DNA from: Pelagibacteraceae bacterium AG-359-E06
GTDB lineage: Bacteria; Pseudomonadota; Alphaproteobacteria; Pelagibacterales; Pelagibacteraceae
Length of the DNA: 64,000 nucleotides
NCBI GenBank assembly: GCA_003280495.1
Contig: QCET01000004.1
Span: forward strand, 16,059 to 80,058
Direction of reading: 5' to 3'
Each line of letters starts with the position of its first letter. Positions within the stretch are counted from its first letter, which is position 1. The translations under genes were made by a program, and so were the position numbers. Shown piece by piece: positions 34,536 to 43,110 of this stretch. The notes under the pieces were generated by a model. That model was not told where the DNA came from, searched no databases, and worked only from the letters and a program-made list of their open reading frames with translations.

Positions 34536-34934
34536 TTGTTAAAAAACTACTTAAAAAAAGGCCCCTTTCATGGGGCCTTTTTTATTTGTGCGTTTATTTT
34601 AGTAAGTAGTTGTGCGACTAAAAATAATTTTCAAAATAGCTTCACAATAAAACAACAAAAAAATGTTGAGATTTTTACTGTAAGGGACTTTTATACTCAA
34701 AATAAATATCAATTATATTTTGATGTAGTTAATAGGAATAAAGACGTCACAATTGCGAAAATTAATCTGTATGTTTTTGACGAGGATTGTAAAAATGTTA
34801 AAGAAAATGATAAATCAGATAAAATTTTATCTTCAACGCCTGTTTTTATAAGGCCAATGCAAATTGGAGTTGTCTCTTTTTATCCTGACAAAAGAATCAC
34901 TTGTTATATTATAAGAAATATTGAAAAATATTAA
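34536..34934 (+). CDS. Putative lipoprotein whose signal peptide overlaps a terminator
   Basis: A 132-residue frame from TTG 34536, directly after the GMC stop; there is no in-frame ATG or GTG before the hydrophobic segment. A lipobox-type ending FILVSSCATK gives a lipidated cysteine at residue 26. The mature part is beta-rich (YQLYFDVVNRNKDVTIAKINLYVF) with two further cysteines. No family recognised. The first codons are built from a perfect terminator hairpin, so its expression must rely on read-through or an internal promoter. Coupled by one base to the next gene. Confidence 0.55.
   Translation: MLKNYLKKGPFHGAFFICAFILVSSCATKNNFQNSFTIKQQKNVEIFTVRDFYTQNKYQLYFDVVNRNKDVTIAKINLYVFDEDCKNVKENDKSDKILSSTPVFIRPMQIGVVSFYPDKRITCYIIRNIEKY
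34553..34584 (+). terminator. Intrinsic terminator after the GMC operon
   Basis: A perfect 12-bp stem AAAAAAGGCCCC / GGGGCCTTTTTT with loop TTTCAT, starting 18 bases after the GMC stop. It is symmetric enough to work on either strand. It lies inside the start of the lipoprotein frame. Confidence 0.9.
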
Positions 34935-35293
34935 TGAATTTAAATTCAAAAAAAAATATGTTTTTTATTCTTAAAATCTTACTAGCCGCTGTAGTAATTG
35001 CGTTTGCAAGCTGGTTATCTGGAAAATATCCAAAACTAGCTGGATTTATTATTGCACTACCTTTAGCTACAATTATCGCTTTAGTTTTTTCTTACATTGA
35101 ACATAAAAATCCTGAAAATACTATAACGTTTGCTAAGTCGGTTTTGGTTGCTGTTCCTGTTAGTTATTTTTTTTTCATACCATTTTTTTTCGCAAAATCT
35201 TTAAACAACAATTTTTGGTTAATTTATTTACTTGGGTTATTACTTTTAATAATAGCATTTTTCGTTCATAAATTTATAGTTTCTTTACTTTAA
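34934..35293 (+). CDS. DUF3147-like small membrane protein
   Basis: A 119-residue protein with four membrane segments (about residues 10-27, 33-52, 67-85 and 93-115). KYPKLAGFIIALPLATIIALVFSYIEHK resembles the DUF3147 pattern of a Gly-Pro-rich second helix. Function unknown. Start overlaps the lipoprotein TAA (TAATG). The stop is one base from the stop of convergent nnr. Confidence 0.6.
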   Translation: MNLNSKKNMFFILKILLAAVVIAFASWLSGKYPKLAGFIIALPLATIIALVFSYIEHKNPENTITFAKSVLVAVPVSYFFFIPFFFAKSLNNNFWLIYLLGLLLLIIAFFVHKFIVSLL

Positions 35294-35294
35294 T

Positions 35295-36740
35295 TTACAG
35301 AATTTTTCTCAAGGCAGAGGGAATGCATCTTATGATATCCTCTGCGATTAAACCTTTTCCAAATTTATTGGCAGCCTCTGAATGTAACCAAACGCCTGCG
35401 CACGCTGCCTGAAATGAACTCATTTTACTGTCTCCAACTAAACTTGAAATAATACCTGATAGAACGTCACCTGATCCAATTGTGGCAAGCTCAGGTGTTG
35501 AATTTGTATTGATGCATATTTCTCCGTTCGGTGATGCAATAATAGTGTTGTAGCCCTTAAGGACAATAACTGCATTGGAGCGTTTTGAGGCTAGCGATGC
35601 GGCAGTGATTTTGTTTTTTAAAGAAATTTTAGGAAAAATATTTTTAAATTCTCCTTCATGAGGTGTAAGTATTTTATTTTTATTTAATAATAAAAATAGT
35701 CTCCTTTGTTTATTTTTAAAGACTGAAAGTGCATCACCATCAAGTGTTACAAATTTTATTTTTTCTAATGCAAAGCATGTTATATCAAGTATTTTTTTAT
35801 TTAAACCTGCTCCGGGTCCAATTAAAAAATTGTTAATTTTAAATTCCCTTAAAATATTTATAAACTGCTCAAAGGATTCACAATTAATTTTTAAAGATGA
35901 AGGGAAAATAATTTGTGCAAGTTTTATAATTTTTTTATTACCTAAAATAGTTACTGATCCTGTGCCAACTTTAAGTGCTGACATAGCAGATAATATTGAT
36001 GCACCGGCTGTATCTTCGTCTCCACCAAATATATATAATTTGCCTCTAGTATATTTATGAGAACTTTTTAATTTTTTAGGAAATTTTTTTAACCATAAGC
36101 TTGGACAATTCTCATAGCAATAATTTTTTTTTACACTTTCTTTTAATCCAATTTTAACTACTCTTATTGCTCCAGCATATTCTTTTCCTTCATTTAAAAT
36201 ATGACCAAATTTTTTTGAGTGTATTGCAAGAGTATAATCAGCTTTAATTGCCTGTTTCATCGGTTGCCCAGTGTCACCATTAATTCCGGATGGAAAGTCT
36301 ACTGCTATAACTTTATTTTTTGATTTATTTATTCTTTTGAAAAGATCTTTATACTTTTTTTTAATGTTTCTATTAAGACCAAAACCAAATATACAATCAA
36401 CAATTAATTCGTTCTTATTAATCTTAGAATTAGTGTTTTCATCAACTTTAATATTTAATCGCTTAAGTGCCTTTAAAGCATCGCCCGAGTAATGGCTAAG
36501 ATGAGTTGTTGATATAATTCTGACTTGATATCCTTTATTGATTAATTCATGTCCAATAATAAATCCGTCACCACCATTGTTTCCTGGACCACAATAAATA
36601 AGAAAGTTTTTTGATTTATTAATTTTTAAAATTTCCTTTGCACAACCCTGCCCTGCCTTTTTCATAAAAAAAAATGAGTTTTTATTTTTGAAGTTATTAG
36701 ACTCAATTTTTTTCATTGTTTTAACGCTAATAACTCTCAT
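35295..36740 (-). CDS. nnr: Bifunctional NAD(P)H-hydrate epimerase / ADP-dependent dehydratase
   Basis: A 481-residue fusion that repairs hydrated NAD(P)H. The N-terminal YjeF epimerase domain (about 1-205) has YCGPGNNGGDGF and VDCIFGFGLNR and DFPSGINGDTG. The C-terminal ribokinase-like dehydratase (about 215-481) has KYTRGKLYIFGGD, SALKVGTGSVT, LIGPGAGL, LTPHEGEF, and GSGDVLSGIIS. The two-domain layout is standard in bacteria. It is 12 bases from the MFS gene upstream on the same strand. Confidence 0.95.
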   Translation of the reverse strand: MRVISVKTMKKIESNNFKNKNSFFFMKKAGQGCAKEILKINKSKNFLIYCGPGNNGGDGFIIGHELINKGYQVRIISTTHLSHYSGDALKALKRLNIKVDENTNSKINKNELIVDCIFGFGLNRNIKKKYKDLFKRINKSKNKVIAVDFPSGINGDTGQPMKQAIKADYTLAIHSKKFGHILNEGKEYAGAIRVVKIGLKESVKKNYCYENCPSLWLKKFPKKLKSSHKYTRGKLYIFGGDEDTAGASILSAMSALKVGTGSVTILGNKKIIKLAQIIFPSSLKINCESFEQFINILREFKINNFLIGPGAGLNKKILDITCFALEKIKFVTLDGDALSVFKNKQRRLFLLLNKNKILTPHEGEFKNIFPKISLKNKITAASLASKRSNAVIVLKGYNTIIASPNGEICINTNSTPELATIGSGDVLSGIISSLVGDSKMSSFQAACAGVWLHSEAANKFGKGLIAEDIIRCIPSALRKIL

Positions 36741-36752
36741 AAAACTTTTAAA

Positions 36753-37973
36753 CTAGGCGTTTCTTACTCTAGTTATCGGTCTCTCATCGATAGGTAAATG
36801 CATCAAGGTTGCAAAGAAGGACAGTCCGATTGAAATATACCAGGCATAATCATAGCTTCCCAGCTGATCGTAGAAGTAACCACCTAAATATGCACCAGCA
36901 AAACTTCCAAATTGATGACTTAAAAATACAATACCAGATAACATCGTTAAATATTTTACTCCAAATATTTGCGCAACAATTCCAAATGTTGCAGGTATGG
37001 TTGCAAGCCATAAAAATCCAAATCCTATACCAAAGCCAATCGCAGTAATACTTGATGCTGGTAAAAATAAAAACAAGATTAAAATTATTCCTCTAAAAAA
37101 ATATAAGCCACTTAAAAGAAATTTTTTAGAGTATTTGTCACCCAAAAATCCCATAGTGAGGGTTCCGAAAATATTGAACAGGCCAATTAGACTTAGTATT
37201 GCTGCACCAGTCCATGACTCCAAACCTCTTTGAATAATATAATTTGGCACGTGTGTTGCAACTAAAGTGATTTGAAAACCACAAACAAAAAAACCAGCCA
37301 TTAAAAATAAATATCCTTTATGGGAAAAAGCTTCATTTAAAGCCTCGATGAAATTTTGGTTTTTTACAACACTTGACTCATTTTCATCATTGGGTTTTTT
37401 TAATAACAAAGCAAGTAAAGCGGCAAAAATCATTACTAAAGTAAAAATATTAAATACATAGTTCCATGTTGTAATTTTAAATAAGGTATTAGATATCAAA
37501 GGATAAACAAACATTCCCACGCTCGCAAATGCTGTAACAATTCCTGCTACTTTTGCTCTATCATGATTTGGAAAATGTTTTGCAACAGTTGGTACAACAA
37601 TAGGAGCTGCTGCGCCACCTAAACCAATACCAACCAACAAACCAAGATTAATTTGAAAAAATAATCCTGAACTTTCAAAGTTTGATATAAAAAATATGCC
37701 AGTCGCATATATAATTAAAGCAAATGAAACAACTTTGTTTGCACCAAATTTGTCTGCAATTAATCCAAAAATAGTAGCAAAAGTTCCCCACACTATTGCT
37801 TGTATACCAATTGATAATCCAAAACTTGAAGATGTAATACTTAGATCACTTTCAAAAAATTGAAAAAATAATCCATATGTTTGTCTAATCCCCATTGAAA
37901 CAAAAACAACAAAACATCCAATTAAAAGTGTGATTAAAGCAAATTTATTAGGAAAAAAATTTTGGTTATTCAT
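36753..37973 (-). CDS. MFS transporter
   Basis: A 406-residue major-facilitator protein with 12 predicted membrane segments. The cytoplasmic loop motif GLIADKFGANKV lies between helices 2 and 3, and GFLGDKYSKKFLL between helices 8 and 9. VSMGIRQTYGLFF in helix 1 resembles the monocarboxylate/oxalate-formate branch. Substrate unknown; an organic acid is a reasonable guess. 12 bases from the downstream CDGSH gene. Confidence 0.88.
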   Translation of the reverse strand: MNNQNFFPNKFALITLLIGCFVVFVSMGIRQTYGLFFQFFESDLSITSSSFGLSIGIQAIVWGTFATIFGLIADKFGANKVVSFALIIYATGIFFISNFESSGLFFQINLGLLVGIGLGGAAAPIVVPTVAKHFPNHDRAKVAGIVTAFASVGMFVYPLISNTLFKITTWNYVFNIFTLVMIFAALLALLLKKPNDENESSVVKNQNFIEALNEAFSHKGYLFLMAGFFVCGFQITLVATHVPNYIIQRGLESWTGAAILSLIGLFNIFGTLTMGFLGDKYSKKFLLSGLYFFRGIILILFLFLPASSITAIGFGIGFGFLWLATIPATFGIVAQIFGVKYLTMLSGIVFLSHQFGSFAGAYLGGYFYDQLGSYDYAWYISIGLSFFATLMHLPIDERPITRVRNA

Positions 37974-37985
37974 TAAATGACCCTG

Positions 37986-38210
37986 TTATTTATGAGAACC
38001 ATCGCAAAATGGTTTTTTTTTTGTTTTTTTACAACTACATAAAAAATAATCTTTTGTTTCATCAACTGTAAAGTTTAATGGTTTCAACTCAGTACTTTTG
38101 TGCTTTCCATCACAAAGCGGCTGTTTTTCAGATAATCCACATGTACACCAAAAATAGGGTCTATCTTTTTCTAATTTTGTTTTAATTGGTTTAAAAGTAT
38201 TTGAACTCAT
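37986..38210 (-). CDS. Double CDGSH iron-sulfur protein
   Basis: A 74-residue protein with two CDGSH-type 2Fe-2S motifs: WCTCG...PLCDGKHK (about residues 22-37) and LCSCKK...PFCDGSHK (about 57-74). Each has the C-x-C-x(n)-C-x-x-x-H ligand set. Redox or iron-sulfur transfer role is known only in outline for this family. ATG overlaps the stop of the upstream membrane gene by four bases. Confidence 0.9.
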   Translation of the reverse strand: MSSNTFKPIKTKLEKDRPYFWCTCGLSEKQPLCDGKHKSTELKPLNFTVDETKDYFLCSCKKTKKKPFCDGSHK

Positions 38211-38695
38211 TTATTTTTTTTATCTAAAATAGTTCCTTTGTCGATATACTTTTGTATTCTTTCCTCAGTAGTAAGATCCGGACCAGAATATGGTATTTTT
38301 TTATTTGCTTTAGTAGTATGCATCACTTGTAGTCCCAAATAAAAAACCCCCATTAATATAAAAACTAATAAGACAGTACTAAAACCAAATTTTGAAATAG
38401 GCGACTCAGCTAATGCGTCTGTACCTAAGTTACGTACAGTTTTTACATATTGAAATTGTTTAAAGGTGTAGTACGCAACAAAAATTATCAATATATGAGC
38501 AACAAAAACACCGAGCCATCCATAGATAAACATGGGTACTGCAAACACCCATATACTAAAAACTGTACTCCACAATGCAGACAATACAATTAAAATTTGT
38601 AATCTAACTGTTTTAGGAAGCGCTCGAAGGTCATTTTTTGTATCATCAAACAAAACATACGCTGCTGAAGACAGCCAATTTTTAATTTTTTCCAT
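38207..38695 (-). CDS. Membrane protein, unknown
   Basis: A 162-residue protein with three hydrophobic segments (about residues 32-52, 54-76 and 103-121) and a charged C-terminal tail with TTEERIQKYIDKG. The DLRALPKTVRLQI start and this tail occur in a short soluble context. No family recognised. Coupled to the CDGSH gene by ATGA overlap, which hints at a shared redox or membrane role. Confidence 0.6.
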   Translation of the reverse strand: MEKIKNWLSSAAYVLFDDTKNDLRALPKTVRLQILIVLSALWSTVFSIWVFAVPMFIYGWLGVFVAHILIIFVAYYTFKQFQYVKTVRNLGTDALAESPISKFGFSTVLLVFILMGVFYLGLQVMHTTKANKKIPYSGPDLTTEERIQKYIDKGTILDKKNK

Positions 38696-38780
38696 TGAGT
38701 GTCATTCTTAGTATATTTTTCAGATATTAACAGCAGAAAAATTTCTTAAAAAAAGGCAATTTTTAAGATAATGTAAAAAA

Positions 38781-38900
38781 ATGCCTGAACATTTAGACAA
38801 AGTACAAGACTCTATTTTTAACTTAAGCCAAGGTGAGTGGATTCAGCTTACATCTCTAATCTTAATTCTTATTTATCTTGTATGGAGATTCAAAAAATGA
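38781..38900 (+). CDS. Membrane microprotein, 39 residues
   Basis: ATG 38781 opens 39 codons: a polar N-terminus (MPEHLDKVQDSIFNLSQGEW) and one membrane helix (LTSLILILIYLVW) ending RFKK, the typical positive-inside layout. The TGA overlaps the ATG of the next small gene. Too short for default gene calling. Function unknown; position two genes before the first amt gene suggests a partner role. Confidence 0.55.
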   Translation: MPEHLDKVQDSIFNLSQGEWIQLTSLILILIYLVWRFKK

Positions 38901-39043
38901 TTGAAAAATTTCTTAGATTCTTAAGAGATAACAAAAATGAAGTGGTGTTTACATTTGCTCTAATTTTGTTATGTTTTTCAATAGCTATATGGGCAATTGC
39001 CATGAATGCGGTTAAATATCAAAATGTTATCGGTACCTATTAG
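38897..39043 (+). CDS. Membrane microprotein, 48 residues
   Basis: Starts at ATG 38897, overlapping the stop of the preceding microprotein (ATGA). Product: basic N-terminus MIEKFLRFLRDNKNE, one strong membrane helix (VVFTFALILLCFSIAIWAIAM), and a short tail. A longer in-frame start at 38837 exists but would overlap most of the upstream gene. Lies 121 bases before amt. Confidence 0.55.
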   Translation: MIEKFLRFLRDNKNEVVFTFALILLCFSIAIWAIAMNAVKYQNVIGTY

Positions 39044-39044
39044 T

Positions 39045-39063
39045 CTATGCGAAAACTGCATAG
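39045..39063. promoter_or_regulatory. Inverted repeat before amt
   Basis: CTATGC-GAAAACT-GCATAG, a perfect 6+6 palindrome just after the microprotein stop and about 100 bases before the first amt. No T run follows, so an operator is as likely as a hairpin. Role unknown. Confidence 0.3.
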
Positions 39064-39164
39064 CTTATATTCCATGCAAAAATTTCATAACTAAATTTAA
39101 ATCTAATCAAATCTAACTAATAATAATTTAGGTTACAAAGTCTTTTAACAAAAAAGGAGATGTT

Positions 39165-40445
39165 ATGAAAAATTTAGGTAAAATTTTATTTACTTTTGTC
39201 GTCTCATTAGCACTTGTAGAGCCAGCTATAGCAGCTGAATCTACTGTTAATGCAGAAACACAATACGTATTTAATACTTTCCTATTTCTAGTTTGCGGTT
39301 TTTTAGTCATGTTTATGGCTCCAGGATTTGCGATGCTAGAATGTGGATTGGTTACATCTAGAAGTGTATCAACTATTGCAGCAAAAAATATTGGATTATA
39401 TTCAATAGCCGGAATTATGTTTTGGCTAGTTGGCTACAATCTTGCCTACGGTATTCCAGAAGGTGGTTATATCGGTAGTTTTGCTCCATGGAGTGATGGA
39501 TCAAAAATTGATACAGGTTATTCAGATAGTTCTGACTGGTGGTTTCAAATGGTATTTTGCGCAACAACTGCATCTATCGTTTCAGGAACACTAGCAGAAA
39601 GAATTAAAATTTGGCCATTCTTTCTATTTGTAATTCTTTTAACAGGAATATTATATCCAATCGAAATGGGCTGGCAGTGGGGTGGAGGCTGGTTAGCAAG
39701 TCTTGGTTTTTCTGACTTTGCAGGATCAACTTTAGTTCACGCAGCAGGTGGAGCAGCAGCATTAGCTGGAGCAATTGTTTTAGGACCACGAGTCGGTAGG
39801 TTCTCAGGAAAACAGTTGGTTCCTTTTGCTAATTCATCTATCCCATTAGCAACAATCGGAGTATTTATACTTTGGTTCGGTTGGTTTGGTTTCAATGGTG
39901 GATCGCAGCTTGCTCTTGGCACATTTGATGATGCAACAGCAGTGGCGAAAATTTTTATAAATACTAATTTAGCTGCAGCTGGTGGTGTTATGACTTGCGC
40001 GCTAATTACTAGGCTAATAGGCGGAAAAACCGATGTTGTACAAATGTTAAATGGTGCGCTTGGTGGACTAGTTGCAATTACTGCAGAGCCTTTAGCACCG
40101 ATTCCATTTACTGCCATTATCATAGGTGGTATTGGAGGTGCAATTGTAGTTGCAGGTTCAGCGCTATTAGTAAAATTAAAAATTGATGATGTTGTTGGAG
40201 CAATCCCAGTTCACATGTTTGCTGGAATTTGGGGTACTTTAGCAGTTCCATTAACAAACGCAGATACAAATTTTGGTGCGCAATTGATTGGTGTATTATC
40301 AATCAATGTCTTCATGTTTGCGGCATCGTTCGTAATTTGGACTATTCTAAAATCAACAATAGGTATTAGAGTAAGTGACGAAGCACAAAGAAAAGGTACG
40401 GACGTAGCAGAAACAGGAGTAGTTGCGTACTCTATCAGAGACTAA
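39165..40445 (+). CDS. amtB: Ammonium transporter (first copy)
   Basis: A 426-residue Amt protein with cleavable signal peptide (ending AIAAE) and eleven membrane segments. Pore motifs: ECGLV start of the periplasmic vestibule, DFAGSTLVHAAGG (first pore His) and IPVHMFAGIWGTLA (second pore His). Imports ammonium for the GS/GOGAT route; gltBD lies at 1-7 kb. No glnK beside it. Good ribosome site AAGGAG. Very similar to the next gene, showing a tandem duplication. Confidence 0.96.
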   Translation: MKNLGKILFTFVVSLALVEPAIAAESTVNAETQYVFNTFLFLVCGFLVMFMAPGFAMLECGLVTSRSVSTIAAKNIGLYSIAGIMFWLVGYNLAYGIPEGGYIGSFAPWSDGSKIDTGYSDSSDWWFQMVFCATTASIVSGTLAERIKIWPFFLFVILLTGILYPIEMGWQWGGGWLASLGFSDFAGSTLVHAAGGAAALAGAIVLGPRVGRFSGKQLVPFANSSIPLATIGVFILWFGWFGFNGGSQLALGTFDDATAVAKIFINTNLAAAGGVMTCALITRLIGGKTDVVQMLNGALGGLVAITAEPLAPIPFTAIIIGGIGGAIVVAGSALLVKLKIDDVVGAIPVHMFAGIWGTLAVPLTNADTNFGAQLIGVLSINVFMFAASFVIWTILKSTIGIRVSDEAQRKGTDVAETGVVAYSIRD

Positions 40446-40476
40446 TTCTCCCTATAACCTCTCTGTTACATGCAAG

Positions 40477-40500
40477 ATGGGCCTCTAAGAGGCCCATTTT
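40477..40500 (+). terminator. Terminator between the two amt genes
   Basis: ATGGGCCT ... AGGCCCAT stem (8 bp or more, loop about CTAAG) followed by TTTT, 32 bases after the first amt stop. The second gene should therefore have its own promoter. Confidence 0.8.
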
Positions 40501-40571
40501 GCTATTCACATTCCTTAAATACATAGAAGTTATGCTCACCTTGCAATATTAATTAAATTAAAATTCTATAA

Positions 40572-40591
40572 TCCTCCATGGCTTGGGAGGA
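40572..40591 (+). promoter_or_regulatory. Hairpin covering the ribosome site of the second amt
   Basis: TCCTCC (40572-40577) is complementary to GGAGGA (40586-40591), which is the Shine-Dalgarno sequence of the gene starting at 40597. The 8-base loop ATGGCTTG separates them. Folding would hide the ribosome site; regulation of translation is inferred. Confidence 0.5.
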
Positions 40592-40596
40592 AAATT

Positions 40597-41889
40597 ATGT
40601 TTAATTTAAAATCAATAACGCTACTAACTTTTAGCGTTATAACACTGACGTGTAGCGCAGCATTTGCTGATACTACAATGTCAAAAGAAGGACAATACAT
40701 TTTCAATTCTCTAGCATTTTATATAGGAGGCGTCCTAGTTGCTTTTATGGCTGCTGGATTTTGTATGTTAGAGAGTGGTTTGGTAACAAACAAAAGTGTA
40801 TCAACAATTGCAGCGAAAAATATTGGAAAATTTGCAATAGCATCAATAGTATTCTTTTTAGTTGGCTACAATTTAGCTTATGGAATACCTGAGGGTGGCT
40901 ATATAGGTAATTTTTCAGTTTGGAACGAGGGTTCTAAAATAGATACCGGCTATTCAGACAGTTCAGATTGGTTTTTTCAAACAATGTTTGTTTGCGCTAC
41001 AGTTTCAATAGTATCTGGTGCAGTTGCTGAAAGAATTAAAATTTGGCCATTCTTTGTGTTTGCAGTTATTATGGCAGGTTTCATTTACCCTGTATCTATG
41101 GGCTGGCAGTGGGGAGGTGGATGGTTAAGCACATCTGGTTTCTCTGATTTTGCTGGATCAACGCTTGTACATGCGTGTGGCGGAGCTGCGGCTTTAGCTG
41201 GAATAATAGTTCTAGGAGCAAGAACAGGAAGGTTTACAGGAACTGGAAGCAAAAGAGTGATGGTTCCTTTTGCTGCATCAAGTATACCACTAACAACTTT
41301 AGGAACTTTTTTACTTTGGTTTGGCTGGTTTGGTTTTAATGGCTTTAGTCAATTAGCTATGGGAACTTTTGATGATGTTACTGCAATTACAACTATCGCC
41401 GTTAATACTCATTTAGCAGGCGCAGCCGGTACTGTTGCTGGAGCAGCTATTACAAGAATTATCGGCGGAAAAACTGATGTAATAATGATGTTGAATGGAG
41501 CGCTTGCAGGACTAGTTGCAATAACTGCAGAACCGCTAACACCAAGTCCGATGCTAGCAATGTTAATTGGATCTATCGGAGCAATCATCATGTACTTTGG
41601 TACAAAAATGCTTGAAGGCTTTGGATTGGATGATGTAGTGGGAGCAATTCCAGTACACATGTTTGCGGGTATTTTCGGAACATTAGTAGTGCCTTTAAGT
41701 AATAGTGATACTTCATTTGGAACTCAATTCATCGGAGTTATTTCGGTTTGTGCATTTAGTTTTGTACTATCGTTTGGTGTATTTAAAATTCTTAAAGAAA
41801 CGATTGGATTAAGAATTAGTAAAGAAGCTGAAAGATTAGGTACTGATAAAGCAGAAGTTGGGGTAGTTGCTTACTCAATAAGAGACTAA
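40597..41889 (+). CDS. amtB: Ammonium transporter (second copy)
   Basis: A 430-residue Amt paralogue with signal peptide (ending AFADT) and the same pore motifs: DFAGSTLVHACGG and IPVHMFAGIFGTLV. Close similarity over the full length to the gene before it, including the shared C-terminal VVAYSIRD, indicates a recent tandem duplication. Differences cluster in the N-terminus and in the loop TGTGSKRVMV. It may differ in affinity or regulation; its ribosome site sits in a hairpin. Confidence 0.95.
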   Translation: MFNLKSITLLTFSVITLTCSAAFADTTMSKEGQYIFNSLAFYIGGVLVAFMAAGFCMLESGLVTNKSVSTIAAKNIGKFAIASIVFFLVGYNLAYGIPEGGYIGNFSVWNEGSKIDTGYSDSSDWFFQTMFVCATVSIVSGAVAERIKIWPFFVFAVIMAGFIYPVSMGWQWGGGWLSTSGFSDFAGSTLVHACGGAAALAGIIVLGARTGRFTGTGSKRVMVPFAASSIPLTTLGTFLLWFGWFGFNGFSQLAMGTFDDVTAITTIAVNTHLAGAAGTVAGAAITRIIGGKTDVIMMLNGALAGLVAITAEPLTPSPMLAMLIGSIGAIIMYFGTKMLEGFGLDDVVGAIPVHMFAGIFGTLVVPLSNSDTSFGTQFIGVISVCAFSFVLSFGVFKILKETIGLRISKEAERLGTDKAEVGVVAYSIRD

Positions 41890-41901
41890 AAAAAATTAAG
41901 G

Positions 41902-41924
41902 TAGGGCCTAATTTTTAGGCCCTA
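41902..41924 (+). terminator. Hairpin after the second amt
   Basis: TAGGGCCTAA / TTAGGCCCTA, a perfect 10-bp stem with a 3-base loop, 12 bases after the stop. The following bases (TCAATCTTC) are only weakly T-rich, so termination is likely but less certain than at 34553. Confidence 0.6.
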
Positions 41925-41965
41925 TCAATCTTCACAAATATTGTTTAAAAATGCTATAATTATTA

Positions 41966-42208
41966 ATGATAAAAAAAATTCTTGTTATATTAGCTATTGT
42001 ATCCCCGTTTTTAATTTTTTATCTATCCAATTTAATTTTAAAAAAAAAAACCAAGTATCCAATAATAAAACTTAGCCTTATCAGTATAATTTTGTTATTA
42101 GGTATATTGTTATACTTTAGGTTTTTAGATGATACTAAACCTGGTGAGAAATATAATCCTCCTAAATTAGAAAATGGTAAAATTATTAAGCCTTATAAGA
42201 AAAATTGA
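41966..42208 (+). CDS. DUF6111-like small membrane protein
   Basis: An 80-residue protein with two membrane segments (about residues 4-25 and 34-52) and the tail GEKYNPPKLENGKIIKP. This tail (PPxLxxGxIxP) matches the small alphaproteobacterial DUF6111 family, of unknown function. Starts 42 bases after the amt hairpin. Confidence 0.6.
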   Translation: MIKKILVILAIVSPFLIFYLSNLILKKKTKYPIIKLSLISIILLLGILLYFRFLDDTKPGEKYNPPKLENGKIIKPYKKN

Positions 42209-42266
42209 GCTTTATGCGACCATTAATTTGTTTAAAGTATTTTTGTCTTAGTATAAATTATTTGTT

Positions 42267-42854
42267 ATGAAATACGTTAAAGTAATTAATGATTTAAATA
42301 TAAATATTGAAAAATTAAGAAATGCATACGAAGACTGTACTAAAAACTTTGTTACGGATAATCCAAATTTAAAAGATTTTAACTGCATCTGCATTAATAG
42401 GAAACCTAACGATCCTAATTCAATTACAGGAGGAGATGTACGTGGATTATATTGGACCTACCCTAACGAAACTAAAAAAGAAGAAAAAAGATTAGAAAAA
42501 GTGGATGAGGCCTCTTACAATGAAATTTGCCCAGAATTTAAATCTACTTATATAGAAGAAGTTTATAATAAAATTACAAAAAAATTTAAGCTCGGAAGAG
42601 TAAGGTTTTTAATGAAACCACCAAGATCATGTTTATCATGGCACCGTGATCCAGAAATGAGATTACATATACCAATAATTACAAATGTTGGTTGCAGGAT
42701 GATTATTGAGGAAGAAAGTTATCATCTTCCAGCAGATGGTAATGCTTATATTACTGATAATACAAAATATCATAATTTTTTTAATGGTAGTGAGATTAAT
42801 AGAGTTCATTTGGTTGCAACAATTTTAGAAAACAAACATATTAAAGCAGCCTAA
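42267..42854 (+). CDS. Aspartyl/asparaginyl beta-hydroxylase-like 2OG-Fe(II) protein
   Basis: A 195-residue protein whose second half has the cupin iron-ligand pattern: LSWHRDPEMRLHIPII (His, Asp) and, about 50 residues on, KYHNFFNGSEINRVHLVA (His, then Arg that would bind 2-oxoglutarate). This fits the Asp/Asn hydroxylase-like family, which hydroxylates protein or small-molecule Asp/Asn. The N-terminal half is unfamiliar. Substrate unknown. Confidence 0.7.
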   Translation: MKYVKVINDLNINIEKLRNAYEDCTKNFVTDNPNLKDFNCICINRKPNDPNSITGGDVRGLYWTYPNETKKEEKRLEKVDEASYNEICPEFKSTYIEEVYNKITKKFKLGRVRFLMKPPRSCLSWHRDPEMRLHIPIITNVGCRMIIEEESYHLPADGNAYITDNTKYHNFFNGSEINRVHLVATILENKHIKAA

Positions 42855-42972
42855 TTGTTAATATCTTAATAAAGATTCAGATGTTCTTTGTTTGATTCTA
42901 CTTTGATCAACAAATTAAACTTTTACGATTACTAACTTACTAACTTTGTGAGTAATTATGTTAAAAGCTGAA

Positions 42973-43110
42973 TTATTTTCTTTTTTTCTTTTTTTTTATT
43001 TTCTTGGCACTTTTTTCAATTCGATCTTTAACTAAATTTAAAATTAGATAAATTATAAGTGCCCCACCACCTAATACCGCATATGAAAATATAATATCTG
43101 TTGTGGGCAT
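42973..43110 (-). CDS. Membrane microprotein, 45 residues
   Basis: ATG at 43110 directly follows the TAA of the upstream gene (43111-43113). Product: MPTTDIIFSYAVLGGG, a membrane helix to about residue 26, then a highly basic tail (DRIEKSAKKIKKKKKRK). Single-pass topology with a cytoplasmic basic tail. Superficially like CcmD in size, but without its Trp/Tyr pattern. Function unknown. Confidence 0.5.
   Translation of the reverse strand: MPTTDIIFSYAVLGGGALIIYLILNLVKDRIEKSAKKIKKKKKRK

Noticed and set aside
39737..40123. 128-codon minus-strand frame
   Set aside because: Antisense to the first amt; Ala/Pro-rich translation mirrors Gly/Ala codons of the transporter.
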